Position numbers and translations under genes: made by a program. From an uncultured Marinifilum sp. (GTDB lineage: Bacteria; Bacteroidota; Bacteroidia; Bacteroidales; Marinifilaceae), in NCBI RefSeq assembly GCF_963677195.1, contig NZ_OY781918.1:3646923-3710922 (forward strand): DNA of 64,000 nt, read 5' to 3'. Below, piece by piece: positions 15,397-23,586 of the stretch (the first letter of the stretch is position 1; the number at the start of each line of letters is the position of its first letter). The notes beneath the pieces were generated by a model, which was not told the DNA's origin, did no database searches, and worked only from the letters and a program-made list of their open reading frames with translations.

Positions 15397-16764
15397 CTAC
15401 TGAAATACTTCATTCAGAACTTTTTCTAATTGGAAAAATGTTTGCGGAACAGCAACTACTTTTAAAGAAGAATCCAATATAAACATACTTGGAGTAAGAT
15501 GAATACTAAATTGATTAGCTACACTTCCATTCAAACCATCAGTATCACAAGCATTTATCCACGAAAAATCCTTATAAGATATTGTTTCTCTCCAAAAATC
15601 TAAATTATTATCAAGAGATACTGCAACAATTTCCAAACCTAATTCTTTATATAAATAATACAATTCAGATATCTTAGTTAATAATTCTACACTATGCTTG
15701 CAAGATCCCGACCACACAATAAATAAAGTTAATTCACTATTAACCTCGCTTAAAGATTGAACTCTACCATCTAAAGAGTGATACAAAGCAACATCTGGAG
15801 CCTGCCAACCTTTTTTTATGTTTTTAGCATTGGCAATTCTATTTCTAATAATTTTACTATTCAAAACATATTCGCAGGTATTTAAAACCCTATAAGCTTC
15901 GGCAACTATATTATATACTTGAGAATAATTTTCTTGAGGATATCTGTTAAATAAATAATTTGCCAGATATTTTTGTGATCCCGGATCCAACTCTGTTAGC
16001 CAAAATAAATTACCAAGCAGTTCCTTTATCTTCTGATAATTTCCACTTTTAATAAGCTCATCCAGTTTAATTACTTTTAAATATTTGCCTATTTTTTCAT
16101 AATATATAGGTGTTCCTGCCAATAAAGTATCACTAAAAGCAAAATAATCGAAAAAATGTTTTAAATAATATTCATCTGCCTTATGAGCTTTCAATTTTAA
16201 ATCGGGAATTAACTCTTGCTGAGCTAAAGCAAAGCGAGCAGACCACGAATCTATCTTACTCCCCCATAAATCTTTTAAAAAACTTCTTTTTTCTTTCTTA
16301 AGCCTTTTAAACTCGGCATACCTATCTTTGTATAAAGTATCATTACTACTTCGTTCCTTTAAATCTGCACGAAGTTTATATATCGATTCGTTTAACAAGT
16401 TTAATTCCGATAAATAGTACTGATATTGATTGTTTTCATCATTTTTGGCAAAGCTTAACTCACCTGTTTCAATGCTTCCATTTAAAGTAAAATCAAAATT
16501 ACTAGCCGTAATTCTAATATCGATACTACCCATTTCTCCAGCAATTCGATAAAAACCGAACTTACCATTCCATGAAAAATGTAACTCCCCTTCCACATTA
16601 ACGGTAGCACTATCGACAACAAACACGCCACCTTCATCTCCACATAAAAGCATAAAGCTATCATTAATATAATCATACATTTTAGCTTTTAAATTTATTT
16701 GTGTCTGTGCAAATGTAAACTGTGCAAATAATAAAAATACAAGAACCAGTAATCTTCTGTACAT
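15397..16764 (-). CDS. Exported thioredoxin-fold protein (DUF4369/TlpA-like) with CxxS active site
   Basis: A 455-residue protein with a signal peptide (residues 1-19, LLVLVFLLFAQFTFAQ). The N-terminal region (about 20-110) resembles the beta-rich DUF4369 domain, the middle is helical and charged, and the C-terminal 140 residues are a TlpA/AhpC-type thioredoxin fold (APDVALYHSLDGRVQSLSEV, LELFIVW-like strand, LGLEIVAVSLD, LTPSMFILD). The redox motif WCxxC is replaced by SGSCKHS, leaving one cysteine (CxxS). It cannot form the usual active-site disulphide alone, so a classical oxidoreductase role is doubtful. It sits alone between tRNA-Lys copies 8 and 9. Confidence 0.78.
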   Translation of the reverse strand: MYRRLLVLVFLLFAQFTFAQTQINLKAKMYDYINDSFMLLCGDEGGVFVVDSATVNVEGELHFSWNGKFGFYRIAGEMGSIDIRITASNFDFTLNGSIETGELSFAKNDENNQYQYYLSELNLLNESIYKLRADLKERSSNDTLYKDRYAEFKRLKKEKRSFLKDLWGSKIDSWSARFALAQQELIPDLKLKAHKADEYYLKHFFDYFAFSDTLLAGTPIYYEKIGKYLKVIKLDELIKSGNYQKIKELLGNLFWLTELDPGSQKYLANYLFNRYPQENYSQVYNIVAEAYRVLNTCEYVLNSKIIRNRIANAKNIKKGWQAPDVALYHSLDGRVQSLSEVNSELTLFIVWSGSCKHSVELLTKISELYYLYKELGLEIVAVSLDNNLDFWRETISYKDFSWINACDTDGLNGSVANQFSIHLTPSMFILDSSLKVVAVPQTFFQLEKVLNEVFQ

Positions 16765-16927
16765 ATCAATAATACAATTAAATAATTATTCCTTTAAAGA
16801 TACATAAAAGTACTGATTCTAATTTTGCAAGACAATCAATAAGCTAGACAATCCTTCTTAAAAAAAATAATTCTAAAATTGGTAATCACTTTTAAAGGTT
16901 TAAAATTTTCTGTATTTTAGTAGTCTT

Positions 16928-17000
16928 GATTCCTTAGCTCAGCTGGTAGAGCACAACACTTTTAATGTTGGGGTCCTGGGTTCGAACCCCAGAGGGATCA
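16928..17000 (+). tRNA. tRNA-Lys(UUU), ninth isolated copy
   Basis: Identical over all 73 bases to the eight array copies but 1.6 kb away, past the thioredoxin-like gene. It has its own terminator. A TATTTTAG at 16913-16920 may be its -7 element, though the spacing to the tRNA is short. Confidence 0.98.
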
Positions 17001-17007
17001 CAATAAC

Positions 17008-17046
17008 AAAAAGAGCTACTCAAAAAAATGAGAACTCTTTTTTTTT
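17008..17046 (+). terminator. Terminator of the ninth tRNA-Lys
   Basis: AAAAAGAG pairs with CTCTTTTT, with an inner CTCA/TGAG stem, followed by a run of nine T residues, starting eight bases after the tRNA. Confidence 0.8.
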
Positions 17047-17283
17047 GCAATAAATTTTACTGATAAAAATTTATTCCGACATAATAATAACAAATATCCA
17101 TAGAAATTAAGATAGCATCTATTTTTATTATTTTTTTTTAATATTTCTATCGATTTCATTATCAACATTCTCCAATCTAATTGTAAACATCTTACTACTT
17201 TTTGATTATATTTATTGTGATAAATAACACAAACAGATGCAACGTATGATTTCTACAATCGTCATTAGAATAGAAATTGATTA

Positions 17284-17850
17284 ATGAGCTCACTGTACCG
17301 AAACATTCACCACAATTTAATTGAGCTTTGCGGAAAAAACGACCCCAAAGCACAATTTGAAATTTACAAGCTTTATTATAAAGCAATGTATAACTCATCT
17401 TTAAGAATTGTAAAAGATGAGTGCGAAGCCGAAGATATTATGCAAGAAGCATTTTTGTCGGCCTTTAAAAACATTGCGAAATATAAAGGAGAAGTTAGTT
17501 TTGGTGCTTGGTTAAAAAAAATTGTTATTAATCGTTCATTGGATAGTTTAAAAAAAAGAAAGCTAGAGTTATTTCCATTAGAAAATGAACTGTATAAACT
17601 TAAAAACACCGAAACAGAAGATAAACTAGAAGATAATTCGCAACAAATTGAAGAAATAAAAAATGCTATAAACCTGCTACCAACAGGTTACCGAATAATA
17701 CTAAGTCTGTATTTACTTGAAGGCTACGATCATGAAGAAATTGCTTCCGTTTTAGATATTAATGCATCTACATCGAGATCGCAATTTTTAAGAGCCAAGA
17801 AAAAATTAATTCAGATTTTAGAAGATATGAAAACCAAGAAATTGCTGTAA
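17284..17850 (+). CDS. ECF-type RNA polymerase sigma factor
   Basis: A 188-residue sigma-70 family factor of the extracytoplasmic-function type. Region 2 is clear at about residues 20-90 (YKLYYKAMYNSSLRIVKDEC, then EAEDIMQEAFLSAFKNI and FGAWLKKIVINRSLDSLKK). Region 4 is at about 125-180 (LLPTGYRIILSLYLLEGYDH, EEIASVLDINASTSRSQF, RAKKKL). Both are full length and well conserved. The next gene encodes a small single-pass protein likely to be its anti-sigma factor, and an exported protein follows, a common arrangement for membrane-stress sensing. Confidence 0.93.
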   Translation: MSSLYRNIHHNLIELCGKNDPKAQFEIYKLYYKAMYNSSLRIVKDECEAEDIMQEAFLSAFKNIAKYKGEVSFGAWLKKIVINRSLDSLKKRKLELFPLENELYKLKNTETEDKLEDNSQQIEEIKNAINLLPTGYRIILSLYLLEGYDHEEIASVLDINASTSRSQFLRAKKKLIQILEDMKTKKLL

Positions 17851-17934
17851 ACCAAACTCTCACTATTATTGATTTTTAAATTAATAATTGCGAATAAAAG
17901 TTTACATACAACTGTACATTTAAAATTTGTATGT

Positions 17935-18480
17935 ATGAAAAATTTAGAACAAATTTTTAAAGATCATAAGGAAGAATTTAACGATTATGAGCCCAGCAAA
18001 GCCCATTTCGAAAATTTTCTTTCAAAAATTAATCAGAACAAAAAAAAGAAAACGGCCTTTATGGCTACAAACTTTTTTAAAGTGGCAGTAATCCTTAGTT
18101 TTGTGATCCTTTCGGGAGTTACGGGCTATCATATTAGTAATATTCAAAACAATCAGATTAGCTTAGGTACAATATCTCCCGAATATCAGGAAGTTGAATT
18201 ATTTTATACTTCTAATATCGATAGTCAGTTAAAAATGATTGATAGAATGGGAACTTTCGATAATTCCATACATCAAAATATTTTAGCCGAAGAGTTAAAA
18301 GATATGGACGAGAAATACAATCAACTAAAAACAGAATTAAAATTGCATCCCGATGATGATAGAATAATAGAAGCTATGATTGAATATTATCAGGTAAAAA
18401 CTAATATTTTAAATCGAATTATCGAGCAATTATATCAGGTAAGAAAACAAACAAAAACAAACTTAAACGTTTCTGCCTAA
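17935..18480 (+). CDS. Probable anti-sigma factor, single-pass membrane protein
   Basis: A 181-residue protein with a cytoplasmic N-terminus (MKNLEQIFKDHKEEFNDYEP), one membrane helix at about residues 45-65 (FFKVAVILSFVILSGVTGYH) and a helical, charged periplasmic part. The N-terminal pattern and the position directly after the ECF sigma gene fit a Bacteroidota anti-sigma factor, though no HxxxCxxC zinc motif is present. The ATG at 17935 is chosen over a TTG 66 bases upstream because it gives a compact start like known relatives. Function is inferred mainly from context. Confidence 0.65.
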   Translation: MKNLEQIFKDHKEEFNDYEPSKAHFENFLSKINQNKKKKTAFMATNFFKVAVILSFVILSGVTGYHISNIQNNQISLGTISPEYQEVELFYTSNIDSQLKMIDRMGTFDNSIHQNILAEELKDMDEKYNQLKTELKLHPDDDRIIEAMIEYYQVKTNILNRIIEQLYQVRKQTKTNLNVSA

Positions 18481-18523
18481 AATCAAATAAGAATATTACA
18501 ATAAAAAAATAAACTATAAACAG

Positions 18524-19585
18524 ATGAAGACATTAAAATTCAAACTCTCGGCTCTTTTACTTGTTTTGTTCGTTGCTTTGGGTAGCAATGTATATGCAGT
18601 TGACGAATACGAAAAAGAAATAAAAGAAGTTTTCGCTAGTAAGCTGGGAACAAGCTTAAACATACATAGCAAATACGGCGATATTGATATTAAAAACTGG
18701 GAAAAAGACTCTATTTCGATAAAAGTAATTATCACCATTGAAACTACCAGCGAAGAAAAAGCCAAATCTTTATTTAATAATATTGATGTTAAAATGAATA
18801 AATCGGGCAATTCGATTTCTGCAGTAACCGAAATGTCGCACAAATTTAAAACAGGAAAAAAATTCAAAATCGATTATGAAGTTTTTATGCCTGCATATAT
18901 TCAACTTGATATTTCAAACAAGTTTGGAGATATATTTATTAGTAAGCTGCGGGCAAAAGCAAACATAAATCTAAGCTATGGAAATCTTCGTGGAGAAAGT
19001 TTCTTTTACCCTGAAGAGAAACCAGTTAGCACCATTAACTTATCTTATGCTAAAGCATCCATTGATGAATGTAACAGAACAAAACTAAGCCTAAAATATT
19101 CGAAAATGAATATTGGCACAAGTAAAGCACTAATTGTTGTTAGCCGTTACTCAAAATTACATTTAGATAATAATGAAACTGTTATCGCCGATTCGAAATA
19201 CGACGCTTTTAATGTTGTTAACACAAATACATTTATTGTAAACATGGGACAATATTCTGATTTTAGAATTGAAAATGTTAATAGCAGTTTAGAATTGAAC
19301 CTCCGTTACGGAAATTGTAAAATTGATAATGTATCTAAAGATTTTAAATCTATTACGGTTGATAATCAGTATGTAGCCAGTAAAATTGCAATTGAGGAAG
19401 GAGCCTCATACTCGCTCGAGGCTGAAACAAAATATTGCGGTATTAACTACCCCGATAATGCTCAGGTAATTCAGAAAATTGTTGATAATTCTGAAACTTC
19501 GCTAAAAGTTATAGTAGGTAATTCTAACGAAGCCAAAGGAAAAGTTAAAATTAGCAGCCAATACGGAAACGTAAGTTTACGATAA
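18524..19585 (+). CDS. Exported DUF4097-like beta-solenoid protein
   Basis: A 353-residue protein with a signal peptide (about residues 1-25, LSALLLVLFVALGSNVYA). The mature part is made of short strands with a recurring Y/F-G-D/N unit: SKYGDIDI, NKFGDIFI, LSYGNLRG, LRYGNCKI, SQYGNVSL, with spacing of roughly 20-60 residues. This resembles the beta-helix of DUF4097/DUF2807 putative adhesins. It is third in line after an ECF sigma factor and an anti-sigma factor and may be their target or sensor. It ends at a hairpin terminator. Function unknown. Confidence 0.7.
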   Translation: MKTLKFKLSALLLVLFVALGSNVYAVDEYEKEIKEVFASKLGTSLNIHSKYGDIDIKNWEKDSISIKVIITIETTSEEKAKSLFNNIDVKMNKSGNSISAVTEMSHKFKTGKKFKIDYEVFMPAYIQLDISNKFGDIFISKLRAKANINLSYGNLRGESFFYPEEKPVSTINLSYAKASIDECNRTKLSLKYSKMNIGTSKALIVVSRYSKLHLDNNETVIADSKYDAFNVVNTNTFIVNMGQYSDFRIENVNSSLELNLRYGNCKIDNVSKDFKSITVDNQYVASKIAIEEGASYSLEAETKYCGINYPDNAQVIQKIVDNSETSLKVIVGNSNEAKGKVKISSQYGNVSLR

Positions 19586-19602
19586 TAAAATTTCACAAAC
19601 AG

Positions 19603-19636
19603 AAACCTCTCTCATGATATGAAAGAGGTTTTTTTA
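19603..19636 (+). terminator. Terminator after the sigma/anti-sigma/DUF4097-like operon
   Basis: AAACCTCT pairs with AGAGGTTT around a partly paired loop, followed by a T-run at 19629-19636. Confidence 0.78.
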
Positions 19637-19734
19637 TGCTTTTTCCCTACTATTACTAAAAAAATGGTAATTAAATCGATACAGATAATTCATATTATTG
19701 TAATTTTAACCCTTAAACAATAACAAAACTGAAA

Positions 19735-21507
19735 ATGACTGTTGCTGAAAAAATAAACGCCCTGCGTTTTTTAATGAATGAAAAAAACATTCATGCCTAT
19801 ATTATAACCAGTTCGGACCCGCACATGAGCGAGTATGTTCCATACAGATGGACAAGCCGAAAATGGATTTCTGGCTTTACTGGATCAGCAGGAACGGTTA
19901 TAGTTACTGAAAACAAAGCCGGATTGTGGACCGATTCAAGATATTTTTTACAAGCTGAAAAGCAGTTAAAAGATAGTAATATAAGCCTTTTTAAGATGGG
20001 TACTGCAAACACTCCATCGCCTTTCGAATGGCTAGCTCAAGAACTACCTGTTGATGCAAATGTTGGTTTTGATGGTACATGTTTCTCGGTTACACAAACC
20101 AGAGATTTAAAACATAAACTTGGCAATCTCGATATTCACATAATAGAAGAATACGATTTGGTTGGAGAAATTTGGAAAGACAGACCTGCTCTTCCTAATG
20201 GAGTTATTTTCGATCATGAATTAAAATATTCGGGTAATACCCGATATTCGAAGCTTACAAAAATCCGTAAAGAGATGCTTGCTTCGGATTGCAATTACCA
20301 TTTTGTTGGTAGCATGGACGATGTAGCCTGGATTTTTAACTTAAGAGGAAGCGATGTAGACTACAATCCACTTGCTTTAGCTTATGGGGTAATTGGTAAG
20401 GAATCGGCAACGGTTTACCTTAACGCAGAAACCATTTCACATTCTGTTGCTCAAAGTTTAAAAGAAGATGGAATATCCATAGCCAATTACGATCAAATAT
20501 TTAAGGATTTGGAAGAAATTCCAGGGTCGGCAAATGTAATGCTCGATTCGAACAGGACAAATTTACGAGCTTTTAATTCTATTTCGGCTAATATTATTGA
20601 GAAAGAAAATCCATCGCAGCTATTAAAAAGCTTAAAAAACGAAGTAGAAATAAAAGGAATGAAAAATGCCATGAAAAAAGATGGTGTTGCCCTAACTCAT
20701 TTCTATTATTGGCTGGAAGAAAATCTTGGAAAATTAAAAATTACCGAATTTACGGTAATGGAAAAACTAATTGAATTCAGATCTCAGCAAGAAGATTTTA
20801 AAGGAGAAAGCTTCGGAACAATTTGCGGATACAAAGATCATGGAGCGCATCCGCACTATTCTACATCCAAAGAAAGCGATGTTGAAATTAAACCAGAGGG
20901 AATGCTTTTAATTGACTCGGGAGCTCAATATTTAGATGGAACAACCGATATTACAAGAACAATTCCTTTAGGAAATTTAAACGAAGAAGAAAAATTAGAT
21001 TTTACACTTGTATTAAAAGGAATGATACAATTGGCTATGGCAGTTTTTCCTGTTGGTACACGCGGTTGTAATCTAGACATTCTGGCACGTATGGATTTGT
21101 GGAAAAACTTTAGAAACTTTGGGCATGGAACTGGCCATGGAGTTGGCTGTTTTTTAAATGTACACGAAGGACCACAAAGCATTCGTCAGGAGCTAAAAGA
21201 TCAGGCAATAATACCTGGAATGATTACATCTAATGAACCTGGCTTATATCGAGTTGGAAAGTATGGAATACGTCATGAAAATCTGATTCTTTGTAGAGAA
21301 GCAGAATCTTCGGAATTTGGTGATTTTCTTGATTTCGAAACAATTACTCTCTGTCATTTCGAAACAAAAGGCATTAAAACCGATATTTTAAGCCACAGCG
21401 AAAAAAACTGGCTAAACAATTATCATCAAAAAGTTTACGATATTCTTTCTCCCGAATTGGATGAGAAACACAAAGCATGGTTAAAAGATAAAACCAAAGC
21501 AATATAA
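19735..21507 (+). CDS. Xaa-Pro aminopeptidase (M24B)
   Basis: A 590-residue metallo-aminopeptidase P that removes an N-terminal residue before proline. Two creatinase-type N-terminal domains (about residues 1-300) precede the pita-bread catalytic domain. Metal ligands are visible in LIDSGAQYLDGTTDITRT (two Asp), GHGTGHGVGCFLNVHEGPQ (His), SNEPGLYRVGKYGIRHEN (Glu) and the final Glu in LDFETITLC. The last 60 residues, ending NWLNNYHQKVYDILSPEL, match the extra C-terminal domain of the long, eukaryote-like form. It is transcribed alone and ends at a terminator shared with yjbQ. Confidence 0.95.
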   Translation: MTVAEKINALRFLMNEKNIHAYIITSSDPHMSEYVPYRWTSRKWISGFTGSAGTVIVTENKAGLWTDSRYFLQAEKQLKDSNISLFKMGTANTPSPFEWLAQELPVDANVGFDGTCFSVTQTRDLKHKLGNLDIHIIEEYDLVGEIWKDRPALPNGVIFDHELKYSGNTRYSKLTKIRKEMLASDCNYHFVGSMDDVAWIFNLRGSDVDYNPLALAYGVIGKESATVYLNAETISHSVAQSLKEDGISIANYDQIFKDLEEIPGSANVMLDSNRTNLRAFNSISANIIEKENPSQLLKSLKNEVEIKGMKNAMKKDGVALTHFYYWLEENLGKLKITEFTVMEKLIEFRSQQEDFKGESFGTICGYKDHGAHPHYSTSKESDVEIKPEGMLLIDSGAQYLDGTTDITRTIPLGNLNEEEKLDFTLVLKGMIQLAMAVFPVGTRGCNLDILARMDLWKNFRNFGHGTGHGVGCFLNVHEGPQSIRQELKDQAIIPGMITSNEPGLYRVGKYGIRHENLILCREAESSEFGDFLDFETITLCHFETKGIKTDILSHSEKNWLNNYHQKVYDILSPELDEKHKAWLKDKTKAI

Positions 21508-21513
21508 AATTAG

Positions 21514-21540
21514 AAACGCCTCGAAATTCGAGGCGTTTTT
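21514..21540. terminator. Bidirectional terminator between the aminopeptidase and yjbQ genes
   Basis: AAACGCCTCG pairs with CGAGGCGTTT across a tiny loop, followed by T5 on the plus strand; convergent stops lie seven and two bases away. Confidence 0.82.
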
Positions 21541-21541
21541 C

Positions 21542-21952
21542 TTATGAATAAATTGTAGCTACAATTCTTCTTTTACCTCCTCTGTTTCGGAATTCACACA
21601 GATAAATTCCCTGCCATGTACCCAAATTTAATCGACCATTACTAATTGGAATTGATAAATCGGGTCCAATTAAGGAAGCTTTTATATGAGCTGGCATATC
21701 ATCAGAACCTTCAAAAATATGAGTGTAATACTCTTCATTTTCGGGCACCAGCTTATTCATAATTGCCTCAAAATCGATACGTACAGAAGGGTCGGCATTC
21801 TCATTAATACTAAGAGCTGCCGATGTATGTTTTATAAATAAATTTACGATTCCTATTTTCGGTAAATCAGGCAATTGACTTTCAATTATTGAATCGATTA
21901 AATGATAACCTCTCGAATGAGCTGGTAGTATTATTTCTATTTGCTGTATCAT
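21542..21952 (-). CDS. yjbQ: YjbQ/UPF0047 family protein
   Basis: A 136-residue protein of the UPF0047 family, a small trimeric fold with a His-rich site that shows weak thiamine-phosphate synthase activity in E. coli YjbQ. Signature runs are IKHTSAALSINENADPSV, DDMPAHIKASLIGP and NGRLNLGTWQGIYLCEFR. Length is standard. It is a single-gene unit. The physiological role is not settled. Confidence 0.93.
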   Translation of the reverse strand: MIQQIEIILPAHSRGYHLIDSIIESQLPDLPKIGIVNLFIKHTSAALSINENADPSVRIDFEAIMNKLVPENEEYYTHIFEGSDDMPAHIKASLIGPDLSIPISNGRLNLGTWQGIYLCEFRNRGGKRRIVATIYS

Positions 21953-22085
21953 TTATTAGTGCTAAGGTTTCTGCTAAAATTAATGCAAAGCTAAATTAGA
22001 GAATAGTATAAATAATAACAAACAATAATCATTAGCTTTAAAAATTAAAACTATTGCTTGGTAATAATATACTTATGCACAAAAA

Positions 22086-22142
22086 TTCCCGCTTTTGAAT
22101 TCTGTTTCGATGGCAATCTTATACAAAATACAAAAGCGGGAA
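22086..22142 (-). terminator. Long-loop hairpin after the conserved hypothetical gene
   Basis: A perfect 12-bp stem (TTCCCGCTTTTG and CAAAAGCGGGAA) encloses a 33-base loop and is followed on the minus strand by TTTTT. It lies 26 bases after the stop of the 146-residue hypothetical gene. The loop is larger than in usual terminators. Confidence 0.55.
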
Positions 22143-22167
22143 CCGCCTTATGATCTTCTAATATTTA

Positions 22168-22608
22168 TTAATGTCTTATTCTTACTTTTAAATTCACAGC
22201 CTCTTTTTCAAACACTTGTTTTACATGTGCAATCATCTGGTTTTCTGTTAAATGATCTTCCGATTCGGTTTTACGAATTCGTTCATTTAAATTTGGATAT
22301 TTATTCAAATATTTTGCCAAATGCACTTTTGTTTCTGCAGGTCCAAAAAGATAAATTTCATCGGCTTCTTTTAAACAGTTTGTTATGTTCTCAAAGTAAT
22401 GTTTAAATTGATGTCTTCGCCTATGAGTCATTCTTTTAGCAGGATTTATAAACTGATTTCCCATTTTTGAATATGCTTTTGTTTCTCCTTTAAAGCGTAC
22501 TCTGGTTTCAACTTCCGACTCAATTACTTCAACGGTGCTTTCTCCATTTTTAAGGGTAATAATGTAGGCTTTTTCGGTGTCCAACCAAACTCCAATGTTT
22601 TTTTTCAT
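22168..22608 (-). CDS. Conserved hypothetical protein (possible translational-machinery/eRF1-like fold)
   Basis: A 146-residue cytoplasmic protein. It opens with IGVWLDTEKAYIITLKNGE, has a basic central patch (RMTHRRRHQFKHYFENI), and then the segment ADEIYLFGPAETKVHLAKYL followed by RIRKTESEDHLTENQMIAHV. I have seen this layout in a widespread family of unnamed proteins; the GPAE-K-L pattern recalls the eRF1/pelota-like baeRF or host-attachment folds, but that is an impression only. It is a single gene with its own long-loop hairpin. Function unknown. Confidence 0.6.
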   Translation of the reverse strand: MKKNIGVWLDTEKAYIITLKNGESTVEVIESEVETRVRFKGETKAYSKMGNQFINPAKRMTHRRRHQFKHYFENITNCLKEADEIYLFGPAETKVHLAKYLNKYPNLNERIRKTESEDHLTENQMIAHVKQVFEKEAVNLKVRIRH

Positions 22609-23084
22609 CTTCGTCTCTTTTAAATAAATAGATACTAAAAAATTAAAACGAAAGGTTTAATTTCGATAAGATAATGAGAGAAATATATCCAACTTCACCA
22701 TGAAGATCATTAAAACTTATATCTCGTAAACACGAATCATTAAATCGTAAATATATAATGTCTTCTACTAGTTGGAGCTAAATTAAAATTACGAATTATT
22801 CCATCCGTTGTCAAGCACAAACTAAGAAATAAGTGTTTATTAATACCAAAATAAATCAATGGTTTATGAATAAAAATCACTAATTATTACTTTCATAATA
22901 TATAGTAACAACACAATCTGCCTTCCTAAAAATATACATGTAAAACCTCATAATATTAAGATAAACAAATAAAAAAATGGAATTCAAAAACTGAATTCCA
23001 TAGAACATATTCTCATTTAATATTTTTTAGCTAATTGTAAAGTATCACGATGTATTTTAATTATCAATATATTTATCAATATTA
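22609..23084. other. Gene-free region between two minus-strand genes
   Basis: These 476 AT-rich bases hold the promoter side of the hypothetical gene and the terminator of the LMW-phosphatase-like gene (22978-23001). No credible reading frame or repeat was seen. Confidence 0.45.
22971..23002 (-). terminator. Terminator after the LMW-phosphatase-like gene
   Basis: ATGGAATTCA pairs with TGAATTCCAT around a 4-5 base loop, and on the minus strand is followed by a run of seven T residues. Confidence 0.75.
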
Positions 23085-23507
23085 CTATACAATTTTAAAT
23101 CGTTCCTGCACAAAAACAAAACAAGCATCATCAATGGCATTACAAACCGCAGCATAAGCTTGTAATTTCACATTCTCCTCTCCTTCTACTTTAGCAGGAT
23201 TTGGCACATCGAACACTTTTACTTCCGGATTACCTTTAATTTCGGGCAATTTTTCAGAAAATTCCTTATCGAAACATAAAACAAAATCGAATGTATTCTC
23301 ATTCAAATCTGATAATAATTTTGATTTATATTCAGGAATGTCCATTACTGCTTCGGCCATAGCCTTTTGAGCTAAAATGCTAATATTTCCTTTGTTTACA
23401 CCTGCACTAAACACTTTTAAATGCTTTTTACCATAGTAGTTTAGCCATTTCTCTGCCATCTGAGAACGTGCTTCGTTTTTATCACTTATTATCAATAATT
23501 TTTTCAC
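23085..23507 (-). CDS. LMW-phosphatase/arsenate-reductase fold protein lacking the catalytic cysteine
   Basis: A 140-residue protein with the overall fold of low-molecular-weight tyrosine phosphatases and ArsC. The phosphate loop should read C-X5-R-S; here it is IISDKNEARSQMAE, so the nucleophile Cys is Ser. The later DPxP/DPA acid loop reads DVPNPA, with Asn where the general acid Asp should be. The surrounding family pattern (RSQMAEKWL, VFSAGV, DFVLCFDKE) is otherwise well kept, so it is a pseudo-enzyme that may bind phosphate or phosphoprotein rather than hydrolyse it. It is a single gene with its own terminator. Confidence 0.75.
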   Translation of the reverse strand: MKKLLIISDKNEARSQMAEKWLNYYGKKHLKVFSAGVNKGNISILAQKAMAEAVMDIPEYKSKLLSDLNENTFDFVLCFDKEFSEKLPEIKGNPEVKVFDVPNPAKVEGEENVKLQAYAAVCNAIDDACFVFVQERFKIV

Positions 23508-23586
23508 TATAGCTTATCTTTTTATTTAATCAGACAAATGTATAAAATAGCCTTTTACCATACATGTTTGTATATAGCTAAGTTTC

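Noticed and set aside
17869..17934. A longer TTG start for the anti-sigma candidate
   Set aside because: The ATG at 17935 gives a compact N-terminus like its relatives, and the extension has no features.
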